Positions 55,987 to 64,000 of a DNA stretch of 64,000 nt are shown piece after piece (position 1 is the stretch's first letter; the number at the start of each line of letters is the position of its first letter). Under the pieces are notes generated by a model that saw only the letters and a list, made by a program, of their open reading frames with translations, was not told where the DNA came from and did not search any database. The translations under genes and the position numbers were made by a program. The DNA is from Acidisoma silvae (lineage in GTDB: Bacteria > Pseudomonadota > Alphaproteobacteria > Acetobacterales > Acetobacteraceae): NCBI RefSeq assembly GCF_020618775.1, contig NZ_JAESVB010000002.1:372001-436000 (forward strand). The letters are read 5' to 3'.

Positions 55987-56766
55987 TCAGCCGACACTGG
56001 CGCCGTAGCGCCGGTCACGCCGGGCGAAATCGGCCAGGGCAGCGGCCAGATGCGTGGCATCGAAATCCGGCCAGAGCACATCCATGAAGATAAGCTCGGC
56101 ATAAGCGCATTGCCACAGCAGGAAATTCGACAGACGCCGCTCGCCACTGGTGCGGATAAGAAGATCCGGGTCCGGCATGGCGGCCGTCCACAGGAATTTG
56201 CCGAAAGCCTGCTCGTCCACCGCTTCGGCATCGAGCGTCCCCGCCTGCACGGCATGGGCCATGGCGCGGGCGGCTTTCACAATCTCATCCCGCCCGCCAT
56301 AGGACAGCGCGACGGTGAGGTTAAGGCGACGATTGCCGGCCGTTTCCCGCTCGGCACGGTCGAATTCCGCGCGCAATTCGGGAGAGAAGCGAGCGCGGTC
56401 GCCGATGACCCGGAAACAGACTCCCTGCTTGGCAAGCTCAGCCACTTCGCTGCGCAGGTACTGCTTCAGCAGGCTGGTCAGTTCCATGACCTCGCCTTCC
56501 GGCCGGCGCCAGTTCTCGCTGCTGAAGGCGAACAGCGTCAGCCACTCGACACCCTGGTCGATGGCGGCCTCAACACAGCGGCGCACGGCCTTGGCGCCGC
56601 TATGATGGCCGGCCACGCGCGGCATACCGCGCGACTTGGCCCAGCGGCCATTGCCATCCATGATAATTGCGACGTGGCAAGGGGTCACGCTGCCACTGGT
56701 TTTCGAACGCTTGCCGCCAGCGTCACTGGTAACGGCGGCCCTCTCAGAGGGCACGGCGCGGTTCAT
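55987..56766 (-). CDS. uppS: Undecaprenyl diphosphate synthase (cis-prenyltransferase)
   Basis: 259 residues. The N-terminal ~25 residues are non-conserved. Catalytic HVAIIMDGNGRWAKSRG (about 31-47) with the Asp, then FAFSSENWRRP (about 79-89), GGRDEIVKAARAMA and the C-terminal DLLIRTSGERRLSNFLLWQ. Builds the C55 lipid carrier for cell wall and polysaccharides. Confidence 0.96.
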   Translation of the reverse strand: MNRAVPSERAAVTSDAGGKRSKTSGSVTPCHVAIIMDGNGRWAKSRGMPRVAGHHSGAKAVRRCVEAAIDQGVEWLTLFAFSSENWRRPEGEVMELTSLLKQYLRSEVAELAKQGVCFRVIGDRARFSPELRAEFDRAERETAGNRRLNLTVALSYGGRDEIVKAARAMAHAVQAGTLDAEAVDEQAFGKFLWTAAMPDPDLLIRTSGERRLSNFLLWQCAYAELIFMDVLWPDFDATHLAAALADFARRDRRYGASVG

Positions 56767-56778
56767 CGATCGACTGTC

Positions 56779-57345
56779 TCACACCTGGCGGATTTCGCGG
56801 TCTTTATCGGCCGCCATCTCGTCGAGCTTCTTGACGTAGCTGTCGGTCAGCTTCTGCACGATACCAGACCAATCCTCGGCCTCGTCCTTGCCGATTTCGC
56901 TCTTCTTCTCGAAGGCCTTGATCTGCTCCATGCCGTCGCGGCGCACGGCGCGCACGGCGATACGGGCGCTTTCCGCATATTTATTCGCGGCCTTGGCAAG
57001 CTCGACGCGGCGTTCTGCGGTCAGCTGAGGAATCGGCACGCGTACGGTCTGGCCGTCGGCACCCGGGTTGAGGCCAAGCCCGGAATCGCGGATCGCGGCG
57101 ACAACGGCATTGACCATGCTGCGGTCCCAAACCTGGACCGTGATCATGCGCGCTTCCGGCACGGCAATGGTGCCGACCTGCGGCAGCGGCATCATCGCGC
57201 CGTAGGATTCAACGCGGATCGGCTCCAGCAAAGCCGGGCTCGCACGACCGGTGCGCAGGCCGCTCTGGTCCTTGCGCAGGGTCTCGACTGCGCCGTCCAT
57301 GCGGCGGGTCAGGTCTTGCTTCAGAGCATTCAGGTCAGCGGGCAC
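56779..57345 (-). CDS. frr: Ribosome recycling factor
   Basis: 188 residues from a GTG at 57345, five bases after AAGGAGG; an upstream TTG (57363) has no such site. Typical three-helix domain start DLTRRMDGAVETLRKD, conserved GLRTGRASPALLEPI, and C-terminal KKLDEMAADKDREIRQV. Splits post-termination ribosomes with EF-G. 14 bp after pyrH. Confidence 0.95.
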   Translation of the reverse strand: MPADLNALKQDLTRRMDGAVETLRKDQSGLRTGRASPALLEPIRVESYGAMMPLPQVGTIAVPEARMITVQVWDRSMVNAVVAAIRDSGLGLNPGADGQTVRVPIPQLTAERRVELAKAANKYAESARIAVRAVRRDGMEQIKAFEKKSEIGKDEAEDWSGIVQKLTDSYVKKLDEMAADKDREIRQV

Positions 57346-57359
57346 ATGCCCCTCCTTCG

Positions 57360-58109
57360 TCAAACGTCGCGGATGATCGTATAGGGGCCTTCACCGCGCA
57401 TGGCAGACGCAAATGCGCCTTGACGGTGGAGGTTGAACACCACGATCGGCAGCTTGCTCTCCCGCGCCAGGCTGATCGCCGCCGCGTCCATCACGGCCAG
57501 ATCCTGAGAGAGCACTTCCAGATAGGTCAGCGTGTCAAACCGTTTGGCATCGGCAATTTTCTTAGGATCAGCCGAATAGACGCCGTCGACTTGCGTGCCT
57601 TTTAGGATGGCGTCGCAGCTCATCTCGGCCGCGCGCAAGGCGGCGGCGGTGTCGGTCGTGAAAAACGGGTTGCCGGTGCCGGCCGCAAAAATAACGATGC
57701 GGCCCTTCTCCATATGCCGCTGAGCGCGCCGACGGATATAGGGTTCGCAGAGGCTGGCCATGGGGATCGCGGATTGCACGCGGGTCGGCAGGCCGGCGAT
57801 TTCCAGCGCGCTCTGCATGGCCAGCGCGTTCATCACGGTCGCCAGCATGCCCATATAGTCGGCCTGGGCGCGGTCCATGCCGGCAGCCGCACCTTTCATG
57901 CCACGGAAAATATTGCCGCCGCCGATAACGACGCAGACTTCGACACCCATGGCGACGACGGAGCCGATATCGGCCGCGATCTGCTTCACGGTGTTAGAGT
58001 CGAGCCCGTATTCGCCGGGCCCCATCAGCGCCTCACCCGACAGCTTAAGGAGCACGCGCTTGTAAAGGGGCTGACCGTCCATGTTGTCCTTGAATTCCTG
58101 TAGCGACAC
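57360..58109 (-). CDS. pyrH: UMP kinase
   Basis: 249 residues. Kinase start [20 protein letters not shown], the [20 protein letters not shown] block and [18 protein letters not shown]. Converts UMP to UDP; the same family senses pyrimidines and in E. coli takes part in carAB control, which is relevant to the carA finding. Start at 58109; a second ATG ten codons in (MDGQPLYKR) is possible. Confidence 0.95.
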   Translation of the reverse strand: MSLQEFKDNMDGQPLYKRVLLKLSGEALMGPGEYGLDSNTVKQIAADIGSVVAMGVEVCVVIGGGNIFRGMKGAAAGMDRAQADYMGMLATVMNALAMQSALEIAGLPTRVQSAIPMASLCEPYIRRRAQRHMEKGRIVIFAAGTGNPFFTTDTAAALRAAEMSCDAILKGTQVDGVYSADPKKIADAKRFDTLTYLEVLSQDLAVMDAAAISLARESKLPIVVFNLHRQGAFASAMRGEGPYTIIRDV

Positions 58110-58252
58110 GTCACTGGCCGATGCGGCCCAGAGGGCCTGGGCGGCCGCACCCTAGAGATAGGGTGATAGCGCCACAAGTGTCAGAGTCTCAATCCCGGCG
58201 CAAACGCGCAGAGCAGGTCCGCGACCACGAAAATGTGTGTGCGGAGGCGCGC

Positions 58253-58279
58253 GGGGGCGGCGTGCAACACGCCACCCCC
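58253..58279 (-). terminator. Hairpin downstream of tsf
   Basis: GGGGG-C-GGCGTG, loop CAA, CACGCC-A-CCCCC forms a 12-pair stem with one wobble on the minus-strand RNA, just past the tsf stop. No T run follows, so it may stabilise the tsf mRNA or partly terminate. Confidence 0.45.
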
Positions 58280-58290
58280 GACGGTTAGCC

Positions 58291-59214
58291 TTAGACGCTG
58301 GCGGGAGCGATGCCGGCGGTTGCTGCAACTTCAGCAGCAAAATCAGATACTTGCTTCTCGATGCCTTCACCGAGCTGGAAGCGGTCGAAACCGATCAGCT
58401 TGGCGCCGGCCTTCTGGACCACGGCGCGGACGCGGCTTTCGCCGTCATGCACCCAGACCTGCTCCAGCAGAACCACTTCCTCGTAATACTTACGGATGCG
58501 ACCTTCGACCATTTTCTCGATGATCGCTTCCGGCTTGCCGGAGGCCCGCGCCTGCTCGCTGAGCACTTCACGCTCGCGCACCAGGGCAGCAGGGTCGACC
58601 GAATCGACGTCGAGCGCGTCCGGGCGGGTGGCCGCGACATGCATGCCGACCTGACGGCCCAGGATTTCGAGACCGTCCAGCTCGCTCGGCGCTTCCAGAG
58701 CCACCAGCACGCCGATCTTGCCGAGACCCGGCTTCAGCGCGCTGTGAACATAGGTCGCGACGACGCCGCTCGATACGCGCAGAACGCGGGCGCGACGGAT
58801 CGTCATATTCTCGCCAATCGTCGCGACCAGCTTGGTCAGCTCATCGCCGACCGTGTGGCTGGTGCCCGGGAAAGCGGCAGCCTTGATGGCCTCGACGTCT
58901 TCACCGACTTCAAGCGCGATCTTCGCGACCGTCTCGACAAAATCCTGGAAGGTTTCGTTGCGGGCAACGAAGTCGGTCTCGGCATTGACCTCGACCATGG
59001 AGGCGACATTGACGCTGCTCGCAACGCCGATCAGGCCCTCGGCCGCGACGCGACCGGACTTCTTGGCGGCGGCGGACAGGCCCTTCTTGCGCAGCCAGTC
59101 GATGGCGGCATCGAGGTCGCCACCATTCTCGGACAGCGCCTTCTTGCAATCCATCATGCCGGCGCCGCTCTTCTCGCGCAGGTCCTTGACCAGCGCGGCT
59201 GTGATCTCGGCCAT
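58291..59214 (-). CDS. tsf: Elongation factor Ts
   Basis: 307 residues. UBA-like start [20 protein letters not shown] then [20 protein letters not shown], and the [20 protein letters not shown] block that contacts EF-Tu. It recharges EF-Tu with GTP. 228 bp downstream of rpsB with structured hairpins between them. Confidence 0.97.
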   Translation of the reverse strand: MAEITAALVKDLREKSGAGMMDCKKALSENGGDLDAAIDWLRKKGLSAAAKKSGRVAAEGLIGVASSVNVASMVEVNAETDFVARNETFQDFVETVAKIALEVGEDVEAIKAAAFPGTSHTVGDELTKLVATIGENMTIRRARVLRVSSGVVATYVHSALKPGLGKIGVLVALEAPSELDGLEILGRQVGMHVAATRPDALDVDSVDPAALVREREVLSEQARASGKPEAIIEKMVEGRIRKYYEEVVLLEQVWVHDGESRVRAVVQKAGAKLIGFDRFQLGEGIEKQVSDFAAEVAATAGIAPASV

Positions 59215-59327
59215 TTCGATCTCCGTGTGGTTAAGCGGCGCCCCAGATCGGCAGTTCCGCCATCGGTTCCTCTAGGCGAGCCTTTATATCGGCCCCGAAC
59301 ATCCAGAGAAGGCCCCCAAAGCGAGAC

Positions 59328-59353
59328 GATTTCAGGTCATGCGACCTGAAATC
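59328..59353 (-). promoter_or_regulatory. 11-bp hairpin between rpsB and tsf
   Basis: GATTTCAGGTC (59328-59338), ATGC loop, GACCTGAAATC (59343-59353): a perfect stem 114 bp before tsf. No T run, so an RNA-processing or binding element is as likely as termination. Confidence 0.55.
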
Positions 59354-59401
59354 GGAATCTCGCCCTCAATCATGGACTGGGAGCCCTACGTCATCAGACC
59401 G

Positions 59402-59432
59402 GCCTGTCGGGCCGCAAAGCCACCCGACAGGC
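59402..59432 (-). promoter_or_regulatory. 10-bp hairpin just after rpsB
   Basis: GCCTGTCGGG (59402-59411) pairs with CCCGACAGGC (59423-59432). Located 10 bp past the rpsB stop; a likely attenuator that sets the rpsB:tsf ratio. Confidence 0.55.
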
Positions 59433-59442
59433 TGGAAAGGTC

Positions 59443-60249
59443 TCAGGCTTCGACGGGAGCTTCCGCAGCCACGACCGGAGCCTCGTCTTCGCTTTCGTCG
59501 TCCGGCAGAACGCCAGCCGGCAGTTCTTCGGCCGCGCCGATGTCACGGCCCGAAGCGGCCATCTCAGCGCTGATGCCGTCGAGAACGGCGTTCGACACCA
59601 GATCGCAATACATCATGATGGCGCGGATGGCGTCGTCATTGCCCGGGATCGGGTAGGTCACGCCGGCCGGGTCCGAATTGCTGTCAAGGACGGCAACGAC
59701 CGGGATGCCAAGCTTGTTGGCTTCCTGAACGGCAAGCTTTTCCTTGTTGGTGTCGATGATGAACAGGATATCGGGCAGGCCGCCCATTTCCTTGATGCCA
59801 CCGAGCGCGCGTTCCAGCTTCTCCTGGTCGCGCGTGATCTCGAGAACTTCCTTCTTGGTCAGACCCTGGGTGTCGCCGCCGACCAGCTCTTCGATCTGGC
59901 GCAGGCGCTTGATGCTGGCCGTGATCGTCTTCCAGTTGGTCAGCATGCCGCCGAGCCAGCGATGGTTGACGTAATACTGGCCGCAACGGCGAGCGGCGTC
60001 GGCGACGGGCTCAGCCGCGGCGCGCTTGGTGCCGACGAACAGAACGCGGCCGCCATTGGCGGTCGTGTCGCGCAGCGCGCGCAGGGCGCGATCCAGCATC
60101 GGCACGGTCTGCTGCAGGTCGATGATATGGACCTGATTGCGGACGCCGAAGAGGTACGGCGCCATCGCGGGATTCCAGCGACGGGTGTGGTGACCAAAGT
60201 GAACGCCAGCTTCCAGCAGCTGACGCAGCGTGTATTCGGGCATCGCCAT
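59443..60249 (-). CDS. rpsB: 30S ribosomal protein S2
   Basis: 268 residues. [20 protein letters not shown] at the start, [20 protein letters not shown] and the central [13 protein letters not shown], all conserved; the C-terminus adds an acidic Glu/Ala-rich tail common in alphaproteobacteria. First gene of the rpsB-tsf-pyrH-frr run. Confidence 0.97.
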   Translation of the reverse strand: MAMPEYTLRQLLEAGVHFGHHTRRWNPAMAPYLFGVRNQVHIIDLQQTVPMLDRALRALRDTTANGGRVLFVGTKRAAAEPVADAARRCGQYYVNHRWLGGMLTNWKTITASIKRLRQIEELVGGDTQGLTKKEVLEITRDQEKLERALGGIKEMGGLPDILFIIDTNKEKLAVQEANKLGIPVVAVLDSNSDPAGVTYPIPGNDDAIRAIMMYCDLVSNAVLDGISAEMAASGRDIGAAEELPAGVLPDDESEDEAPVVAAEAPVEA

Positions 60250-60385
60250 GAGCGTGCTCCTTTCCTATTCGTCCGGTTAACCCTCCGCAGGGCGTAGCTT
60301 GTAAGCACCGGACCCGGTCGTTTTCGGCCGAGAAAGGCGCCCTGCGTGCGAATTTGCTCCTGTCCCGACAATCGGAACCGAAGCG
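60250..60385 (-). promoter_or_regulatory. Structured rpsB leader RNA
   Basis: About 135 nt. CGCAGGGCG (60286-60294) pairs perfectly with CGCCCTGCG (60338-60346), enclosing a smaller ACCGG-AC-CCGGT hairpin (60307-60318). Ribosomal protein S2 operons often carry such leaders for feedback by S2; this one matches no family I can name with certainty. Confidence 0.55.
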
Positions 60386-60391
60386 GGGCTC

Positions 60392-60419
60392 CTATTACGC
60401 ATTGGCTCCGTCTTTGCAA
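60392..60419 (-). promoter_or_regulatory. Predicted rpsB promoter
   Basis: Minus strand: TTGCAA (60419-60414), 16-bp spacer, TAATAG (60397-60392). Both boxes are fair and the position fits a structured leader of about 135 nt. Confidence 0.5.
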
Positions 60420-60483
60420 GCGGAACGAGGCCTGCCGCGCTGCCGGGCAGCTATTCGCGCAGGCCCAGCTGCTTGGCCGGTGC

Positions 60484-61941
60484 TCAGATCATGATCGCAC
60501 TGGTATCGAAACCGTTGGGCAGCACGCCGCGCGGACGGATCAGCTCGTAAGGGCCGCGCGCCAGGAACTTGGCCGAGCCCGGTTCGGCCGTCACCACGCC
60601 GTCCTGCATCACCACACGGCCGCGGGCTATCGTCATCTGCGGCCAGCCGATCACCTCCAGCCCCTCATAGGGCGTGTAATCGATGGCATGCTGCATCAGG
60701 TCATTGGTGATGGTGACGCGACGGGTCGGATCCCACAGCACGAGGTCGGCATCCGCGCCCGGCGCGATGGTGCCTTTGCGCGGATAGAGGCCGAACAGCT
60801 TGGCGGCATTGACCGAGGTCAGGCGCACGAAGGTCTGTAGGTCGATCCGGCCCTTGGACACGCCTTCGCTGAAGATGATCGGCATGCGCGCCGCCAGGCC
60901 AGGAACCCCGTTGGGGACGCGCGTGAAAGGCGCCTCGGTGCCGTTTTTCTGTTTGCCGATGCCCTCCTTATAGAAGCTATGGCCGCTATGGTCGGAGGAA
61001 ATGATGTCGATGGTCCCGGCGCGAATCGCCTGCCACAGCCCCTCGCTCTCCGCCTGGCCGCGCGGCGCCGGGCTGCAGACGAATTTGGCGCCCTCGAACC
61101 CCGGACGGTCCATATCGGCCGCATCCAGCACCAGATATTGCGGGCAGGTCTCTCCCCAGACTTTCAGACCGCGATCCTGTGCCGCGGCGATTTCATGCGC
61201 CGGCTCGGGACCGGAGACATGGAAGATTTGAATCGGCTGATCGATGAGTTCGGCCAGCGCGATGGCGCGGTGCGTCGCTTCACGCTCGATCACCGTCGGC
61301 CGCGCCCAGGCATGATATTTGGGCGCCGTCATGCCGGCCTTCAGCAGCGCTTCGGTCAGCCAGCCGATCGCATCGTAATTCTCTGCATGGACCGTGACGA
61401 TGGCCCCCGCCCGGCGGGCAGCGGCCAGCACGCGCAGATATTGCCGGTCATCGATGCGCACATCGTCATAGGTCAGGAAGACTTTCAGGCTGCGCACGCC
61501 CGACGCGACGACTTCGGGGATGTCTTCCTGCACCACGGCGTAGAAGGGATCATTGATGATCTGGTGGAAGCTGTAGTCGACCATGCCCTGTGCCGCGCGG
61601 CGATGATATTCGGCCAGCACCGGTCCCAGCCGCTGGCCTTTGAACTGCGCCGCGAAGGTGATTACGCTGGTGGTGCCACCCGCGAAACAGGATGCCGAGG
61701 CATGGGCGAAACTATCTTCGTAGGAAGATCCGTCCGGCTCCAACTGCTCGATATGGCAATGCGGATCGACGCCACCCGGCAAGACAAGCAGACCGCCTGC
61801 GTCGATCACATCGGCGCCGTCCGTCGAGAGATCGAGGCCGATGGCCGCTATGGTTTCGCCGATGATGCCGATATCGGCGCGCACCGTGTCGCTGCCGGTC
61901 ACCACAATACCGCCGCGAACGACGCGATCAAAACTGCCCAC
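60484..61941 (-). CDS. hydA: Dihydropyrimidinase / hydantoinase
   Basis: 485 residues, cyclic amidohydrolase. Metal ligands: GGVDPHCHIEQ (about 56-66), the carbamylated lysine in RSLKVFLTYDD (about 148-158), VHAENYD (His), FHVSGPEP (His) and IISSDHSGHSFYKEG (Asp). It opens dihydropyrimidine rings in pyrimidine catabolism. No other catabolic genes are adjacent. Confidence 0.9.
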   Translation of the reverse strand: MGSFDRVVRGGIVVTGSDTVRADIGIIGETIAAIGLDLSTDGADVIDAGGLLVLPGGVDPHCHIEQLEPDGSSYEDSFAHASASCFAGGTTSVITFAAQFKGQRLGPVLAEYHRRAAQGMVDYSFHQIINDPFYAVVQEDIPEVVASGVRSLKVFLTYDDVRIDDRQYLRVLAAARRAGAIVTVHAENYDAIGWLTEALLKAGMTAPKYHAWARPTVIEREATHRAIALAELIDQPIQIFHVSGPEPAHEIAAAQDRGLKVWGETCPQYLVLDAADMDRPGFEGAKFVCSPAPRGQAESEGLWQAIRAGTIDIISSDHSGHSFYKEGIGKQKNGTEAPFTRVPNGVPGLAARMPIIFSEGVSKGRIDLQTFVRLTSVNAAKLFGLYPRKGTIAPGADADLVLWDPTRRVTITNDLMQHAIDYTPYEGLEVIGWPQMTIARGRVVMQDGVVTAEPGSAKFLARGPYELIRPRGVLPNGFDTSAIMI

Positions 61942-62013
61942 GGCTTCCCCCTGCTCTCACACGCTACAGGGGCAGTGCATAGCAGAATGACAGAAGCCGC
62001 AAGCGGCGGCGAT

Positions 62014-62514
62014 CTAGTGGCTATACATCCGCTGGTTTGAGGGCTGCTGCGTATAGGGCTGGCCGCCACCGCCGCCGCCACCATGCCAGCCGCCTTGCGG
62101 CGGTTGACCGCCACCACCGCCGCCACCGTGCCAGCCACTCTGAGGCGGTTGACCGCCACCACCGCCATTCCAACCACCCGGCGGCGGACCGCCACCGCCA
62201 CCGCCATGCCAACCACCCGGCGGCGGACCGCCACCGCCACCGCCATGCCAACCGCCAGGGGGCGGACCACCGCCCCCACCCCAGTAACCGCCGCCGCCGC
62301 CACCCCAATAGCCGCCACCAACGACAACAGGGGCCGCGACATAGCCCGGCGCATAGCCGGGCGCATAAGATGGTGCGTAGGCCGGGGCTGCATAGCCGGC
62401 CGATCCATAGCCGGGCGATCCGTAATACCCGTCCGGGTAATAACAACCGCCCAAGGCCAGCAGCGACGCGCCGGCCAAGGCTGCGCGGAACACTAACGAT
62501 ACTCTGCGGGCCAT
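62014..62514 (-). CDS. Gly-rich repeat lipoprotein
   Basis: 166 residues from the ATG at 62514; the frame continues upstream without a plausible start. Lipoprotein signal ending LLALGGC (Cys ~24), a Tyr/Pro/Ala-rich stretch with SYAPGYAPGY, then about five tandem units of GGGGGxPPxGGWHG type (DNA about 62080-62300). The C-terminus is Gln/Ser-rich. Surface or wall-associated low-complexity protein; no known fold. Repeat number may vary between strains. Confidence 0.8.
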   Translation of the reverse strand: MARRVSLVFRAALAGASLLALGGCYYPDGYYGSPGYGSAGYAAPAYAPSYAPGYAPGYVAAPVVVGGGYWGGGGGGYWGGGGGPPPGGWHGGGGGGPPPGGWHGGGGGGPPPGGWNGGGGGQPPQSGWHGGGGGGGQPPQGGWHGGGGGGGQPYTQQPSNQRMYSH

Positions 62515-62691
62515 GATGCGGCACCCCCGGTTGAGCCCTGGGCTTCTACCCAGACATTCAGACTGGACCTCAACTTGGGCGCGGAGATGCAGGAAGCGAG
62601 GCCGAACCAAGGCATCCCTGTTCTGCCACCAGGCCAGCCGCCTTCAATTTTGAGCGACCGGCCGTACCATCGGGCGAGGATTCGAGACTCG

Positions 62692-62720
62692 TATATTATG
62701 CGATTGAGAATCACTTGCAG
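62692..62720 (+). promoter_or_regulatory. Putative iron-responsive (Fur/Irr-like) operator of the heme locus
   Basis: TATATT (62692-62697) looks like a -10, and the following GCGATTGAGAATCACTTGCA resembles a Fur-box half (TGAGAAT) with a degenerate partner. Upstream of two heme-related genes, which supports the reading; which iron regulator binds is open. Confidence 0.45.
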
Positions 62721-62851
62721 TTGATAGTGAGGCATCCTAGGGTGCGTTCGCGCCAGGATGATCACCTTTCACCCTGCTTCACCCTTCCCCGCATGCCACC
62801 GCCGGACGGCCTTGCGGACAAATTTGTTCGATCAACTACAGGAATACGATC

Positions 62852-63211
62852 GTGTTCATCGCCACCAACCGATTCAAAATCAACCCAGACCATCACACGG
62901 CCTTCCGCGATCGCTGGCTGGCGCGCGAGACGCATCTGGAAACCGTTCCCGGATTCGTCGCTTTCCATCTTCTGGAAGGACCGAAGAAAGACGACCATGT
63001 TCTCTTCGTGTCGCATACCATCTGGCAGGAGCGCGAAGATTTCGAAGCCTGGACGAAATCCGAGCAATTTCGTGCCGCCCATGTGCAGGCCGCGCAGGGC
63101 GTTTCCATGGCACTCGGCCGTCCGGAATTCGAAGGCTTCGCTGTGGTGCAGGAACTGGTGATGGACGGCGCACCGGGCTTCCTGACGTCGGGCGCCACGC
63201 AAGCCGCCTGA
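62852..63211 (+). CDS. Heme-degrading monooxygenase-like protein (antibiotic biosynthesis monooxygenase fold)
   Basis: 119 residues from a GTG at 62852. Dimeric ferredoxin-like ABM fold: FIATNRFKINPDHHTAFRDR, VPGFVAFHLLEGPKKDDHVL and TIWQEREDFEAWTKSEQFRA. IsdG/HmuQ enzymes of this type open the heme ring to release iron. The Fur-like site upstream and the hmuT gene 93 bp downstream support this. Catalytic residues cannot be confirmed by eye. Confidence 0.75.
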   Translation: MFIATNRFKINPDHHTAFRDRWLARETHLETVPGFVAFHLLEGPKKDDHVLFVSHTIWQEREDFEAWTKSEQFRAAHVQAAQGVSMALGRPEFEGFAVVQELVMDGAPGFLTSGATQAA

Positions 63212-63228
63212 TTTCCGTCGCCCGTGCC

Positions 63229-63260
63229 AGCCTGCCGGCCGATGCGGCGGCCGGCAGGCT
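63229..63260 (+). promoter_or_regulatory. Strong hairpin between the heme monooxygenase and hmuT
   Basis: AGCCTGCCGGCCG (63229-63241), six-base loop, perfect complement at 63248-63260. No T run follows, so it more likely adjusts mRNA stability within one transcript than ends it. Confidence 0.5.
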
Positions 63261-63304
63261 GCAAACCCGGCATCCCTTTTCCTCCCTGTAAAATCGAGAC
63301 AGAC

Positions 63305-64000
63305 GTGCGCGCGCTTCCTTGGCTTCCCCCTCGCCTGCTGGCCGGTACCCTCCTGACCGCCGCGATATTTGCGGTGCCCTTCAACGCCGCTTTTGCGCAG
63401 ACGCATATCGTCTCGGTCGGCGGTGCCGTCACCGAAATCGTCTACGACCTGCATCAGCAGGACAGGCTGGCGGGCGTCGACAGCACCAGCGACTATCCCG
63501 AAGGCGCCAAGACACGCCCCGATATCGGCTATATGCGGCGTCTGGCGGCCGAGCCCATTCTGGCGCTGCACCCCGATCTGCTGCTGATCGAGGCCGGATC
63601 CGGTCCGCAGGGCGTGCTGACGCAGCTACAAGGCGCGGGCGTGCCGATAATCATGATTCCTGACCAGCCCGGCCTGCCCGGCGTGCTCGATAAAATCCAC
63701 ACAGTCGCGGCGGCGCTCGGCCAGCAGGCAGCCGGGGATGTGCTGGCCGCGCAGGTGGAGGATAGTGGGCAAAAACTCGCCGCTCGTCTCACCCATGTGC
63801 AACGCCATCCGAAGGTTCTGGTCCTGATGTCCGGGGGCAAAGGCAATATCCTGGCAGCCGGTGACGGCACCGCAGCCCAGGCCATCATCCGCCTCGCCGG
63901 CGGACAGAACGCCGTCACCGGCTTTCCCGGCTATGCACCGCTCTCGCCGGAAATCGTCGCCGCCAGCGCACCCGATGTCATCTTGATTCCCGATTTCGCT
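63305..64000 (+). CDS. hmuT: Hemin ABC transporter substrate-binding protein (3' end outside window)
   Basis: 232 residues visible from a GTG at 63305; the frame is still open at the window end. Signal peptide (about 1-32, RLLAGTLLTAAIFAVPFNAA FA). The mature part matches HmuT-type periplasmic heme-binding proteins: HIVSVGGAVTEIVYDLHQQD, VDSTSDYPEGAKTRPDIGYM, LALHPDLLLIEAGSGP and VLVLMSGGKGNILAAGDGT. It would bring heme to an HmuUV transporter presumably just downstream. Confidence 0.85.
   Translation, partial: MRALPWLPPRLLAGTLLTAAIFAVPFNAAFAQTHIVSVGGAVTEIVYDLHQQDRLAGVDSTSDYPEGAKTRPDIGYMRRLAAEPILALHPDLLLIEAGSGPQGVLTQLQGAGVPIIMIPDQPGLPGVLDKIHTVAAALGQQAAGDVLAAQVEDSGQKLAARLTHVQRHPKVLVLMSGGKGNILAAGDGTAAQAIIRLAGGQNAVTGFPGYAPLSPEIVAASAPDVILIPDFA

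Noticed and set aside
62080-62300. Tandem repeat as a separate non-coding element
   Set aside because: In frame within the Gly-rich lipoprotein gene.

Overview
The window is high-GC, densely packed bacterial chromosome with alphaproteobacterial gene content: a UPF0262 protein, LpxI instead of LpxH, a B12-dependent class II ribonucleotide reductase, and the argS-SPOR-nagZ-scpA and rpsB-to-lpxI runs. The protein sequences look most like Acetobacteraceae (Rhodospirillales); that family-level placement is inference. No tRNA, rRNA, CRISPR array or insertion sequence was seen.

Layout. 1-3955 is the right edge of a phage-like tail region: the end of a contractile tail sheath with an added Gly/Ser linker and Ig-like domain, a LamG/SGNH-esterase-like protein, a membrane/coiled-coil protein and a holin-like protein. 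It runs head-on into the 3' end of scpA, where scpB would be expected. 3882-10184 (minus) is the dgt-argS-SPOR-nagZ-site-2-protease-scpA operon, divergent from erpA-xthA. 11439-18179 is accessory: a metal-sensor-like PadR repressor behind a benE transporter, a KefB/YbaL-type antiporter, and a LacI regulator divergent from an orphan ABC binding protein plus an M24 peptidase. 18216-24704 (minus) is carA-carB-greA-ilvA, divergent from yqeY-dnaG-rpoD-GNAT-glycosyltransferase (24816-30824). 30944-41368 holds a histone H1-like protein, an 800-bp stretch with no convincing gene, UPF0262-mtnA, a DUF2272 lipoprotein, a palindromic repeat, and then sulfur, redox and membrane genes (rhodanese, cysK, AI-2E exporter, FAD oxidoreductase, nitroreductase, Asp/Asn hydroxylase). 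41577-45209 is nrdJ. 45553-60249 (minus) is gloA plus the classic translation/envelope cluster rpsB-tsf-pyrH-frr-uppS-cdsA-dxr-rseP-bamA-ompH-lpxD-fabZ-lpxA-lpxI. The right end has a dihydropyrimidinase, a Gly-rich lipoprotein, and the start of a heme-iron locus (a heme monooxygenase-like protein and HmuT, cut by the window end).

Most interesting signal. CarA, the glutaminase subunit of carbamoyl-phosphate synthetase, carries an extra N-terminal Cro-like helix-turn-helix of about 55 residues. Directly upstream are two palindromes of identical architecture, GGGAA-N5-TTCCC. One fills the spacer of the predicted carA promoter; the other lies on the yqeY-dnaG-rpoD side. This looks like an enzyme that represses its own operon and perhaps also the divergent primase/sigma-70 operon. 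The fusion, the palindromes and their positions are seen directly; the regulatory circuit is inference. A second self-regulation case is the His/Gly-rich PadR protein, with paired AGATATATCT palindromes over its own promoter.
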